A stretch of 29,501 bases of DNA from Alteromonadaceae bacterium UBA2620 (GTDB lineage Bacteria; Pseudomonadota; Gammaproteobacteria; Enterobacterales; Alteromonadaceae), in the NCBI GenBank assembly GCA_002339125.1, contig DDJQ01000118.1:1-29501 (forward strand), in the 5' to 3' direction. The position numbers were made by a program, and so were the translations under genes. The notes beneath the pieces were generated by a model. The model was not told where the DNA came from and did no database searches. It was given only the letters and a program-made list of their open reading frames with translations. This document shows, piece after piece, positions 8,622 through 17,123 of the stretch (position 1 is the stretch's first letter; every line of letters begins with the position of its first letter).

Positions 8622-10982
8622 ATGCATCAAGAAACTCCGAATGATTCCTGGGCGATACGTTTTGCGCAGTTTGTAGAGCGCTTTGGCACTATTAAGCTAA
8701 GTGTATTGTTTGTCGTACTAACGCTGGCATTTACCGTGGGCGGCTCGTACGTCATCCGCGTGAGCCTTGGTAGTGGCGTACAGCCTGATGACTTTATTAG
8801 TGCCGTTATCCTTACCATGCTGTCGGCGCCCTGGGTGTTGTATTTTTTCAGTGAATTGGTAAAGCAACTGGAACATTCGCGAACGAATTTAAAAGAAGTG
8901 GTCAGCCAATTGGAACACCTTCGTGAAGAAGATGTGTTTCTCAACCGCGAGCTGCAAAACAATATTCGCCAGCTCAACCACGAAATAGAGCAGCGTAAAC
9001 ACGCCCAGGAAGAGCGGGAAACCGTGTTTAAAGAACTGGAAAAAGAAATTCAGGATAAGTCGGAGAAAGAGGCCCAGGCCCGACGCTTATCTACGTTACT
9101 ACGTTCTATTATTGATGCCTCGCCGGATCTGATTTATTACCGCAACGAAGAAGGGCGCTTTGCCGGGTGTAACCGGGTGGCGGAGCAATTGACTGGTATG
9201 TCCGAGAGAGAATTGCTTGGCCTTACTCCACACGATGTTTATGAAGAAGAACTCGCCCGCCAGGTGGTCGCCAGTGATCATGAAGTACTTGAAACCAATG
9301 CCAGCATCACTGATGAGCTATGGTTACGTTTTGCCGACGGCCGTCGGCGTTTCTTTGAAATGCGTCGGGTGCCTTTTTTTGACCACGAAGGTAACCGGTT
9401 GGGGTTACTTGCTTTTGGTCGTGATATGACCGAGCGCAAGCAGGCCGAAAGTGCGGCAGCCAAAGCCAGTACCGACAAAACCCGCTTTATTGCCACCATC
9501 AGCCACGAACTGCGTACGCCGCTTAACGGTATTGTAGGGTTAAGCCGTATGCTGCGTGATACTGAGCTTAACGAAGAACAGTGGAGTTGGGTGAGCACCA
9601 TTTATGCGAGTGCGATTACCCTGGGCAATATTTTCAACGATATCATCGATTTGGATAAGCTCGACCGCGATAAGTTGGAGCTTTCGCTTAAAACCGTATC
9701 ACTGCGCGACTTCACCGACGAGCTGAGCTCGATTATTCGTTTACTGGCAAAAGACAAATCGCTGGAGCTGATCACTAATATCGTTGAACCGTTACCTAAG
9801 CAGGTGGAGGTAGACGGTACGCGGTTACGTCAGATCCTGTGGAACATCCTGTTTAATGCCGTCAAGTTCACCCAGAAGGGGCACGTATCGCTCACCGTTT
9901 CGGCCACCCGTCCGGATAACGATATCTCGCTGGTGACCTATGTGATTGAAGATACCGGTGTGGGTATTCCGGATAGTGAAATCGATAAGATTTTTGCCAT
10001 GTACTATCAGGTGGATCACCCGGATCATCAATCGGCTACCGGTACCGGGATCGGACTGGCAATTTGTAAGCAGATGGTTGATTTAATGCACGGTGATATC
10101 CGGGTTGAGAGCGAGCAGGGCAAAGGCACCCGCTTTATCGTTGAATTGCCGTTACAGGTTTCCAGCCGTCCGATGCAGGTGGCACAGTTACAGGTAACCG
10201 GACTCAATATTCTGCTGGTTGAAGACATCGAGCTTAATGTAATGGTCGCCAAGGCATTGCTGGAGAAGTTAGGCCAGCATGTGGATGTGGCCATGACCGG
10301 TCAGGAAGCTATAGATAAAGCACGGGAAACGACCTACGACCTTATTTTCCTCGATATTCAGTTACCGGATATGAATGGCTTTGATGTGGCAGCCACACTG
10401 CACGAAGAAGATCTGGTTATGCAAACGCCAATCGTGGCGCTCACCGCTAATGTAATTAAAAAGCGCGAAGAATATCTGCAAAACGGTATGGACGATGTGA
10501 TAGCCAAGCCGGTTAAGAAGAGCCGGGTGGTTGAAGTACTCAACATGCTATTTGCAGAATCTGAGGTGGATCAACCGGCGCCGGAAGCCCCGCCACGTAA
10601 GAAGCTCGACAGCAGTAAACTGCTGACCAATATTCTGGATATGGAGTTGCTACAGATGCTGGTGGATACCATTGGCGAGGATATGGTGCGCGCCAGTGTG
10701 AAAGTGTTCCACGAAAAAATGCCGGAATATATGGAAATCCTGCAGCTCAGTTTAAGCGCCGATGAGAAATCGGAAGTGTGCGCCCAGGCGCATAAAATTA
10801 AAGGCGCAGCCAGCTCTGTTGGCCTGGCGCGGGTGCAACGAATCGCCAATCAAATCCAGCAGGGCGACCACCCGGCGTGGTGGCAAAATGTGCATGACTG
10901 GGTAGAGGAATTGCAAATGGCGGTACCTCACGACATGGAAAAACTGCACGACTGGTTAAAAGAGCAAACCATCGACGATTGA
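8622..10982 (+). CDS. arcB: aerobic respiration control tripartite sensor kinase ArcB
   Basis: ArcB senses the quinone pool and, when respiration is limited, phosphorylates the regulator ArcA. All 786 residues match the ArcB layout: two membrane helices (about 25-47 and 57-79) with a very short periplasmic loop, a coiled coil (80-155), a PAS domain (about 158-270), a histidine kinase domain with His295 in ATISHELRTPLNG, N-box Asn408/Asn412, DTGVGIP (444-450) and GTGIGLA (474-480), a receiver domain with Asp578 in FLDIQLPD, and a C-terminal HPt domain with His724 in AHKIKGAA. The redox Cys of GCNR is present (Cys183), but the position of the second E. coli redox cysteine (Cys241) is Phe244. 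arcB also lies near gltBD in E. coli. The start lacks a strong ribosome-binding site. Confidence 0.96.
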   Translation: MHQETPNDSWAIRFAQFVERFGTIKLSVLFVVLTLAFTVGGSYVIRVSLGSGVQPDDFISAVILTMLSAPWVLYFFSELVKQLEHSRTNLKEVVSQLEHLREEDVFLNRELQNNIRQLNHEIEQRKHAQEERETVFKELEKEIQDKSEKEAQARRLSTLLRSIIDASPDLIYYRNEEGRFAGCNRVAEQLTGMSERELLGLTPHDVYEEELARQVVASDHEVLETNASITDELWLRFADGRRRFFEMRRVPFFDHEGNRLGLLAFGRDMTERKQAESAAAKASTDKTRFIATISHELRTPLNGIVGLSRMLRDTELNEEQWSWVSTIYASAITLGNIFNDIIDLDKLDRDKLELSLKTVSLRDFTDELSSIIRLLAKDKSLELITNIVEPLPKQVEVDGTRLRQILWNILFNAVKFTQKGHVSLTVSATRPDNDISLVTYVIEDTGVGIPDSEIDKIFAMYYQVDHPDHQSATGTGIGLAICKQMVDLMHGDIRVESEQGKGTRFIVELPLQVSSRPMQVAQLQVTGLNILLVEDIELNVMVAKALLEKLGQHVDVAMTGQEAIDKARETTYDLIFLDIQLPDMNGFDVAATLHEEDLVMQTPIVALTANVIKKREEYLQNGMDDVIAKPVKKSRVVEVLNMLFAESEVDQPAPEAPPRKKLDSSKLLTNILDMELLQMLVDTIGEDMVRASVKVFHEKMPEYMEILQLSLSADEKSEVCAQAHKIKGAASSVGLARVQRIANQIQQGDHPAWWQNVHDWVEELQMAVPHDMEKLHDWLKEQTIDD

Positions 10983-11006
10983 TACAAGAAATAACAAGGA
11001 AGTGTT

Positions 11007-11441
11007 ATGAAAGGGATCGGGTTTGTTATCTTATTACTGACCGCTTCAGCCGGTCAGTGTGCAGAGCGTCTGCGGGCCGAAGCAGGCATTGGCTGGGAGT
11101 ATGGCGTCATCGGCTCTCAGGTAGCCTTGCAAACGCCATTCGAACCATTAGAGATTTTCGCCACCGTTGGCGTTGACGGGTCATCTGAAGCCGGTGGCTC
11201 GTTTCGCGGCGGCATGGGCGCCAGTGTTTTTCTCAACAAGTATTTCGCAGTCAGTGCTTATGGCGGGATGAATTCCACCAGCAATGCGTACAGCGGTAAT
11301 GTAGACCATGAGTTTGGTGGCTCCACCGGCATTAAAATCTACTTTGCGGGTAAAAATAAGCCTGGCGTCGTGCTGGGGGCGAGTTATCTGTATGACGGTG
11401 AGGACTGGTCGCCACTGGCCTCAATTGCTTACCGTTTTTAA
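11007..11441 (+). CDS. small secreted beta-barrel-like outer-membrane protein, unknown function
   Basis: The 144-residue product begins with a signal peptide (MKGIGFVILLLTASAGQCA, probable cleavage before Glu20). The rest is rich in glycine, aromatic residues and short alternating strands, and ends in AYRF, the C-terminal aromatic signature of proteins folded by the BAM complex. Its size suits an 8-stranded barrel or a small OmpA/OmpX-like fold, but I recognise no named family. It starts 24 bases after arcB with a good AAGGAAG site, so it may be read with arcB. Its TAA overlaps the stop codon of the convergent gene on the other strand. Confidence 0.7.
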   Translation: MKGIGFVILLLTASAGQCAERLRAEAGIGWEYGVIGSQVALQTPFEPLEIFATVGVDGSSEAGGSFRGGMGASVFLNKYFAVSAYGGMNSTSNAYSGNVDHEFGGSTGIKIYFAGKNKPGVVLGASYLYDGEDWSPLASIAYRF

Positions 11442-11857
11442 GCTTGCTGTTGCTGCTGATTAATCAGTGAATTCAACCAGGTTTTGGCGTCGTCGGCTGA
11501 ATCAAAAAACGCCACCTCATGGCCCGGCATCTCATAAATCGATTCGAACTGATGCTTTGACAACAACGGCGAGTTTACGTCTTCAAATACTACTGCTGTG
11601 GCGACACGGCCGAGAGTGATTTCTTTTTTAATTTGCTTGCGAAGTAACGCGAAGGCTTCGGGAACGTATACGGCCTCGCCACGAAAAATGGCCAGCACGC
11701 CCCAGGGAGAGCCATACATGGCGCGTAAATTCTGCATGATCTTATCGTCAGATAAGTGCAGTGACTCTGCATTCCACGGGCCTTCACCATTTAACACAAT
11801 CAGTCTGCCGTCAATGGCAACACTCAGAGAGCCGTGTTTATTAAATTTACCTGCCAT
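11438..11857 (-). CDS. small cytoplasmic STAS/SpoIIAA-like protein, unknown function
   Basis: A 139-residue protein without signal peptide or membrane segment. Sequence such as VAIDGRLIVLNGEGPWNAES, WGVLAIFRGEAVYVPEAF and HEVAFFDSADDAKTWL resembles the alternating strand-helix pattern of STAS or SpoIIAA-like proteins, though this is an inference from pattern only. It ends in five glutamines and an alanine. A longer frame begins at 11941, but ATG 11857 is chosen because TGGAG is placed seven bases before it and the extra 28 residues look non-native. It follows the prp operon in the same direction but a terminator at 11941-11987 separates them, so it probably has its own promoter. Confidence 0.6.
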   Translation of the reverse strand: MAGKFNKHGSLSVAIDGRLIVLNGEGPWNAESLHLSDDKIMQNLRAMYGSPWGVLAIFRGEAVYVPEAFALLRKQIKKEITLGRVATAVVFEDVNSPLLSKHQFESIYEMPGHEVAFFDSADDAKTWLNSLINQQQQQA

Positions 11858-11940
11858 ATTCCATCTCCAGGTATGTCCATCTCCACTACGCTGATGAATG
11901 GTTATTGTGCGCTTTAAAAAAGCAGATTGCCAGTGTTGCA

Positions 11941-11987
11941 AAAGAAAAGGGGTGACCAGCCCATGCCCAATAGTAGCTGGCCACCCA
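11941..11987 (-). terminator. intrinsic terminator of the prp operon
   Basis: Read on the minus strand, arms GGGTGGCCAGC and GCTGGTCACCC (10 of 11 pairs) close a 15-base loop and are followed by CTTTTCTTTT. It lies 21 bases after the prpF stop, so it ends the propionate operon before the downstream STAS-like gene. Confidence 0.75.
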
Positions 11988-12007
11988 GAGAAACAGCTTA
12001 GTAAAAG

Positions 12008-13186
12008 CTATACCTGAGGTTCGGGGATATGCACGCGTCCTTCCATCAGAATTCGCGCTGAACGGCTCATCACCGCTTTGGTGGCAGTCCATTTGCCGTT
12101 AACTAACGCCGCTTCCGCGCCAACACCCAGGGTACCTGACGGATGCCCGAACACCACACCACAACGATCGACACCACCCGCCGCGTCATTCACCAGCGTG
12201 CCGGGAATAGCTGCTGCAGTGGCAATCGCTACGGCCGCCGTGCCCATCATTGCGTGGTGCAGTTTGCCCATCGATAAGGCGCGTACCAGTACATCAATGT
12301 CGTCAATCTCAATAAGCTTGCCGCTCGATGAAGTATATTCTTTAGGAGGCGCCACAAACGCGATTTTAGGCGTATGCTGGCGGCCAGCTGCTTCGCTGAC
12401 CGTTTCTATCAGGCCCATTTTTACTGCGCCGTGGGCGCGCAGGGACTCAAATTTGGCCAGTGCTATAGGGTCGCTATTTATATCGTCCTGCAACTCGGTG
12501 CCGGTATAGCCAATATCCGCCGCATTCACAAAAATTGTTGGGATGCCGGCATTGATCATTGTGGCTTTCAGGGTGCCAAATTCCGGTGTGGTGAGTTCAT
12601 CCACCAGGTTGCCGGTGGGGAACATATCGCCCTCGCCATCGGCCGGATCCATAAACTCCACCTTTACTTCGGCAGCCGGGAAGGTCACACCGTCGAGCTC
12701 AAAGTTACCGGTTTCCTGCACTTCGCCATTGGTAATGGGCACATGTACGTTAATCGCTTTGCTGATATTCACCTGCCATACACGGACCACAACAACGCCG
12801 TTGTCCGGAATACGCGCAGCATCTACCAAACCATTGTTGACCGCAAAAGCGCCTACCGCAGCGGTTAAGTTACCGCAGTTGCCGCTCCAGTCCACAAAGG
12901 CTTTATCGATAGACACCTGACCAAACAGGTAATCCACATCGTACCCTTCATGCTCGCTTTTACTCAGAATAACGGTTTTGCTGGTACTTGAGGTGGCGCC
13001 GCCCATACCGTCAGTTTGTTTACCGTACGGGTCAGGGCTGCCAATCACGCGCAGCAGCATGGCGTCGCGATAAGCGCCGGGTTGTTGCGCAGCTGCAGGC
13101 AAGTCGGCCAGATTAAAAAACACGCCTTTACTGGTACCGCCACGCATATAGGTGGCCGGAATTTTTATTTGTGGTGCAAAAGCCAT
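12008..13186 (-). CDS. prpF: 2-methylaconitate cis-trans isomerase PrpF
   Basis: PrpF isomerises the 2-methyl-trans-aconitate made by AcnD to the cis form, which a normal aconitase can hydrate. The 392-residue protein begins IKIPATYMRGGTSKGVFF, the family's characteristic opening, and continues with the diaminopimelate-epimerase-like double fold: GGATSSTSKTVIL near 65, CGNLTAAVGAFA near 105, and MGKLHHAMMGTAAVAIATA and GHPSGTLGVGA near the end. It is the last gene of the prp operon, 60 bases after acnD, and a GAGAG site precedes the ATG. The acnD-prpF pair replaces prpD, which is absent here. Confidence 0.96.
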   Translation of the reverse strand: MAFAPQIKIPATYMRGGTSKGVFFNLADLPAAAQQPGAYRDAMLLRVIGSPDPYGKQTDGMGGATSSTSKTVILSKSEHEGYDVDYLFGQVSIDKAFVDWSGNCGNLTAAVGAFAVNNGLVDAARIPDNGVVVVRVWQVNISKAINVHVPITNGEVQETGNFELDGVTFPAAEVKVEFMDPADGEGDMFPTGNLVDELTTPEFGTLKATMINAGIPTIFVNAADIGYTGTELQDDINSDPIALAKFESLRAHGAVKMGLIETVSEAAGRQHTPKIAFVAPPKEYTSSSGKLIEIDDIDVLVRALSMGKLHHAMMGTAAVAIATAAAIPGTLVNDAAGGVDRCGVVFGHPSGTLGVGAEAALVNGKWTATKAVMSRSARILMEGRVHIPEPQV

Positions 13187-13246
13187 GAGTCTCTCACTAA
13201 AAGATTGTTAACTGCTAAAGGGGCCGCATTGCCCCCTGCTATCAGA

Positions 13247-15838
13247 TTAGTTTGCCTCGGCTTCCAGGAAGTCCTTGGCAAAACGCTGAAGTACACCGCC
13301 AGCTGAGTAGATAGATACTTCCTCGAACGTATCCAGACGACTGGTTACCGGCACTTCCACGGTTTCCCCGTTGGCACGGTGGATAACCAGTGTCAGGGTA
13401 TTGCCTGGCGTGTGTTCACCAATGACATCGTAGGTTTCAGTACCATCGAGCTCCAGCGTCTTGCGGGTAGTGCCCGGCTTAAACTCAAGCGGTAATACGC
13501 CCATACCAATCAGGTTGGTGCGGTGAATACGCTCAAAGCCTTCCGCCACAATGGCTTCTACTCCGGCTAAACGCACCCCTTTGGCCGCCCAGTCACGCGA
13601 CGAGCCCTGACCGTAGTCGGCACCGGCAATGATAATTAGCGGTTGCTTGCGTTCCATGTAGGTTTCGATGGCTTCCCACATGCGGGTGACTTTGCCCTCC
13701 GGCTCAATACGCGCCAGTGAGCCTTGTTTCACCTCGCCGTTTTCAAGGACCATCTCGTTGAAAATCTTCGGATTAGCCAGGGTGGCACGCTGGGCTGTGA
13801 GGTGGTCACCGCGGTGGGTAGCGTAAGAGTTGAAGTCTTCTTCCGGCAGGCCCATTTTGGCCAGGTACTCACCGGCTGCACTCGACGCCAGAATCGCGTT
13901 CGACGGCGATAAATGGTCGGTGGTGATATTGTCCGGCAGTATCGCCAGCGGACGCATCCCTTTTAAGGTACGTTCGGCAGCCAGTGCGCCTTCCCAGTAG
14001 GGCGGACGACGGATATAAGTGCTCATTTCGCGCCACTCGTAAAGCGGATCGATGTCATCACCGTAGTCAACCGAGAGATCAAACATTGGCTCATACACCT
14101 TGTTGAACTGCTCAGGTTTTACTGAGGCTTTCACTACCGCATCGATTTCCTCATCGGATGGCCAGATGTCTTTAAGCGTTACCGGGTTGCCGTCCTGATC
14201 ATGGCCGAGTACGTCTTTTTCGATATCAAAACGCACGGTACCGGCAATCGCGTAGGCCACTACCAGCGGTGGTGAGGCCAGGAAAGCCTGCTTGGCATAG
14301 GGATGGATACGGCCATCAAAGTTACGGTTACCGGAAAGTACCGCTGTTGCATAGAGGTCGCGGTCGATGATTTCCTGCTGAATGCGTGGATCCAGCGCGC
14401 CGCTCATACCGTTACAGGTCGTACAGGCAAACGCCACCACGCCAAAGCCTAGTTGTTCCAGTTCTGGCAACAGGTTGGCTTCTTCCAGGTACATTTTTAC
14501 GACTTTAGAACCCGGTGCCAGTGAGCTTTTTACCCACGGCTTACGCACCAGACCTTTCGCGTTGGCATTACGGGCTAACAGACCGGCTGCCACTACGTTA
14601 CGTGGGTTACTGGTGTTGGTACAACTGGTGATGGCGGCAATGATGACTGCGCCATCGGGCATCAGGCCTTCCTGTTCTTCCCATTTACCGGCAATGCCGC
14701 GTGCCGCCAGGTCGCTGGTGGCTAAACGTGCATGAGGGTTAGAAGGACCGGCCATGTTGCGGGTTACTGATGATAAATCAAAGGTCAGTACGCGCTCGTA
14801 TTCGGCTTTGGTCAGGGTGTCGGCCCACAGACCAGCCTGTTTTGCATAGGTTTCTACCAGCTCGACCTGCTCAGCAGTACGACCGGTAAGTTTCAGGTAA
14901 TCCAGAGTCTGGTCGTCAATATAGAACATCGCTGCCGTGGCACCGTATTCCGGCGTCATGTTAGAGATAGTGGCGCGGTCGCCTAGGGTTAAGTGGGCGG
15001 CACCTTCGCCATAGAATTCAAGGTAAGCTGAGACGACACGCTCTTTACGCAGGAACTCAGTTAACGCCAGTACGATATCGGTAGCGGTAATACCAGGCTG
15101 TGGTTTACCGGTTAACTCTACACCCACAATGTTGGGTAAGCGCATGTAAGAAGCACGGCCCAGCATAACGCTTTCAGCTTCCAGACCACCTACACCTACA
15201 GCGATAACGCCCAGTGCATCAACGTGTGGTGTGTGACTGTCGGTGCCAACCAGGGTGTCCGGGAAGGCAACACCATCTTTGGCGTGCACCACCGGCGACA
15301 TTTTCTCCAGGTTAATCTGGTGCATAATGCCGTTGCCGGGTGGGATTACATCCACATTTTTAAACGCGGTTTTGGTCCAGTTGATAAAGTGGAAGCGGTC
15401 GTCATTACGACGGTCTTCAATGGCGCGGTTCTTTTCAAAGGCGTCTTCTTCAAAGCCTGCGTGTTCAACTGCCAGTGAGTGATCCACGATAAGCTGAGTA
15501 GGTACCACCGGGTTTACTTTGGACGGATCACCGCCTTTCTCGGCGATGGCATCGCGTAAGCCGGCTAAGTCAACCAGTGCGGTCTGGCCGAGAATGTCGT
15601 GACACACCACGCGGGCCGGAAACCAGGGAAAATCGAGGTCGCGTTTGCGGTCGATTAACTGAATAAGCGAGTCTTTAAGTTGGTCTGGCGGACAACGACG
15701 AACCAGGTTTTCTGCATGCACGCGGGAGGTGTAGGGCAGGGTATCAAACGCACCGGGTTTAATGGCGTCAACGGCTTCACGCGCGTCGAAGTAGTCCAGA
15801 TTAGTGCCTGTCAGGCTTTTACGGTATTCGGTATTCAT
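13247..15838 (-). CDS. acnD: Fe/S-dependent 2-methylisocitrate dehydratase AcnD
   Basis: AcnD, an aconitase-family 4Fe-4S enzyme, dehydrates 2-methylcitrate in the methylcitrate cycle. The 863-residue protein begins with the short AcnD-type N-terminus MNTEYRKSLTGTNLDYFDAR. The three cluster cysteines are Cys406 (TSCTNTSNP), Cys472 and Cys475 (ACTTCNGMSG; ordinary aconitase A usually reads CTSCIGNSG). Substrate-binding sequence includes GTDSHTPH (198-205) and, in the swivelling C-terminal domain, GADYGQGSSRDWAAKGVRL. The start has AGGA seven bases upstream. It lies between prpC and prpF, with a hairpin in the gap to prpC that could lower its expression relative to prpB and prpC. Confidence 0.96.
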   Translation of the reverse strand: MNTEYRKSLTGTNLDYFDAREAVDAIKPGAFDTLPYTSRVHAENLVRRCPPDQLKDSLIQLIDRKRDLDFPWFPARVVCHDILGQTALVDLAGLRDAIAEKGGDPSKVNPVVPTQLIVDHSLAVEHAGFEEDAFEKNRAIEDRRNDDRFHFINWTKTAFKNVDVIPPGNGIMHQINLEKMSPVVHAKDGVAFPDTLVGTDSHTPHVDALGVIAVGVGGLEAESVMLGRASYMRLPNIVGVELTGKPQPGITATDIVLALTEFLRKERVVSAYLEFYGEGAAHLTLGDRATISNMTPEYGATAAMFYIDDQTLDYLKLTGRTAEQVELVETYAKQAGLWADTLTKAEYERVLTFDLSSVTRNMAGPSNPHARLATSDLAARGIAGKWEEQEGLMPDGAVIIAAITSCTNTSNPRNVVAAGLLARNANAKGLVRKPWVKSSLAPGSKVVKMYLEEANLLPELEQLGFGVVAFACTTCNGMSGALDPRIQQEIIDRDLYATAVLSGNRNFDGRIHPYAKQAFLASPPLVVAYAIAGTVRFDIEKDVLGHDQDGNPVTLKDIWPSDEEIDAVVKASVKPEQFNKVYEPMFDLSVDYGDDIDPLYEWREMSTYIRRPPYWEGALAAERTLKGMRPLAILPDNITTDHLSPSNAILASSAAGEYLAKMGLPEEDFNSYATHRGDHLTAQRATLANPKIFNEMVLENGEVKQGSLARIEPEGKVTRMWEAIETYMERKQPLIIIAGADYGQGSSRDWAAKGVRLAGVEAIVAEGFERIHRTNLIGMGVLPLEFKPGTTRKTLELDGTETYDVIGEHTPGNTLTLVIHRANGETVEVPVTSRLDTFEEVSIYSAGGVLQRFAKDFLEAEAN

Positions 15839-15863
15839 GACGTATCCTAAAGCGTAGCAAAAC

Positions 15864-15890
15864 TGCCGCTTCGACGGTCACGAAGCGGCA
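15864..15890 (-). terminator. GC-rich hairpin between prpC and acnD, possible partial terminator
   Basis: A perfect 10-bp stem (TGCCGCTTCG / CGAAGCGGCA) with a 7-base loop. On the minus strand it is followed by GTTTTG, a short T-run. It sits inside the operon, so it is either a leaky attenuator or a structure that protects the upstream prpBC message. Confidence 0.6.
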
Positions 15891-15898
15891 ATAAGGAT

Positions 15899-17023
15899 TT
15901 AAGCGCGATCTGCGATAGCAGGCACCGGACGCAGATCTTCGCCGGTGTAGTCTGCAGATGGGCGGATAATGCGGTTATCAGCACGTTGCTCCATAACGTG
16001 AGCAGCCCAGCCTGTTAAACGTGACATCACGAAGATAGGCGTAAACAGCTTAGTGGGGATGCCCATAAAGTGATAAGCCGAGGCATGGAAAAAGTCAGCG
16101 TTACAGAACAGTTTCTTCTCGCGCCACATAACTTCTTCACAGCGTACAGAAACTGGATAAAGCACAGTATCGCCCACATCGGCAGCCAGTTTTTCAGACC
16201 AGCCTTTAATGATTTCGTTACGAGGGTCGGACTCAGAGTAAACCGCATGACCAAAGCCCATGATCTTCTCTTTACGCTCCAGCTTGCCCATCATTTCGGC
16301 TTCAGCATGTTCAGGTGAGGTAAAGTTCTCAATCAGTTCCATGGCCGCTTCGTTAGCACCACCGTGCAGAGGACCACGCAGTGAACCAATCGCACCGGTA
16401 ATACATGAGTGCATGTCAGACAAGGTTGAGGCACACACGCGAGCGGTAAAGGTTGACGCGTTAAACTCGTGCTCTGCGTACAGGATCAGTGATACGTGCA
16501 TGACCTGTTCGTGCAGATCGTTAGGCTTCTCACCATGCAGCATGTGCAGGAAGTGCGCGCCAATGGAGTCGTCGTCGGTGTTAACGTCGATACGCACGCC
16601 ATCGTGAGAAAAACGATACCAGTAGCAGATAATACTCGGGAAGCACGCTAACAGACGATCGGTAACCGCGTCCTGCTCGCTAAAGTCGTTTTCCATTTCC
16701 AGGTTACCCAGCATCGAACAGCCGGTACGCATAACATCCATTGGATGAGCATCAGCAGGAATACGCTCCAGAACCTCCAGCAGGGCCTGTGGCAGACTGC
16801 GCATGCCTTTCAGTTTTGCTTTGTATTCATCCAGCTCGGTCTGGTTTGGCAGCTTGCCCTTGAGGATAAGATAGGCAACTTCTTCAAACTGACAGTTATT
16901 GGCCAGGTCCTTTACATCGTAACCACGATAGGTCAGGCCGGAACCTGAAACGCCTACGGTTGATAATGCGGTTTTACCGGCTACCTGACCACGTAAGCCT
17001 GCACCACTGAGTACTTTAGCCAT
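15899..17023 (-). CDS. prpC: 2-methylcitrate synthase PrpC
   Basis: PrpC condenses propionyl-CoA with oxaloacetate to 2-methylcitrate, the committing step of propionate breakdown. The protein has 374 residues, normal for PrpC. Citrate-synthase-fold marks are AEHEFNASTFTARV, RGPLHGGANEAAM (catalytic His), GFGHAVY (second His region) and FTPIFVMSRLTGWAAHVMEQ near the C-terminus, ending with the PrpC-type NRIIRPSADYTG. The frame is open further upstream to 17194, but ATG 17023 is chosen: AGGAG lies seven bases before it and MAKVLSGAGLRGQVAG is the expected N-terminus. It follows prpB after a 100-base gap containing a hairpin. Confidence 0.96.
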   Translation of the reverse strand: MAKVLSGAGLRGQVAGKTALSTVGVSGSGLTYRGYDVKDLANNCQFEEVAYLILKGKLPNQTELDEYKAKLKGMRSLPQALLEVLERIPADAHPMDVMRTGCSMLGNLEMENDFSEQDAVTDRLLACFPSIICYWYRFSHDGVRIDVNTDDDSIGAHFLHMLHGEKPNDLHEQVMHVSLILYAEHEFNASTFTARVCASTLSDMHSCITGAIGSLRGPLHGGANEAAMELIENFTSPEHAEAEMMGKLERKEKIMGFGHAVYSESDPRNEIIKGWSEKLAADVGDTVLYPVSVRCEEVMWREKKLFCNADFFHASAYHFMGIPTKLFTPIFVMSRLTGWAAHVMEQRADNRIIRPSADYTGEDLRPVPAIADRA

Positions 17024-17069
17024 CGTTTTTCTCCTAATGTAATTTTTGTAGAGTACATATATCTTCGGA

Positions 17070-17111
17070 CCGACGCTGTGCGGGTGGCAAAACCCGATTG
17101 GGCGGCGTCGG
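17070..17111. repeat. intercistronic hairpin prpB-prpC
   Basis: Arms CCGACGC and GCGTCGG (7 bp, perfect) enclose a 28-base loop that itself contains a short GGGT/ACCC pairing. There is no T-run, so it is unlikely to terminate. In the mRNA it would lie between prpB and prpC and may affect processing or stability. Confidence 0.45.
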
Positions 17112-17123
17112 CCGGTTAATGGT

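Noticed and set aside
11419..11460. Short CAG/CAA run at the 3' end of the STAS-like gene as a functional repeat
   Set aside because: Only five glutamine codons, too short to be meaningful.
12374..12868. 164-residue plus-strand frame opposite prpF
   Set aside because: Shadow of the well-supported prpF coding sequence, with no independent evidence.
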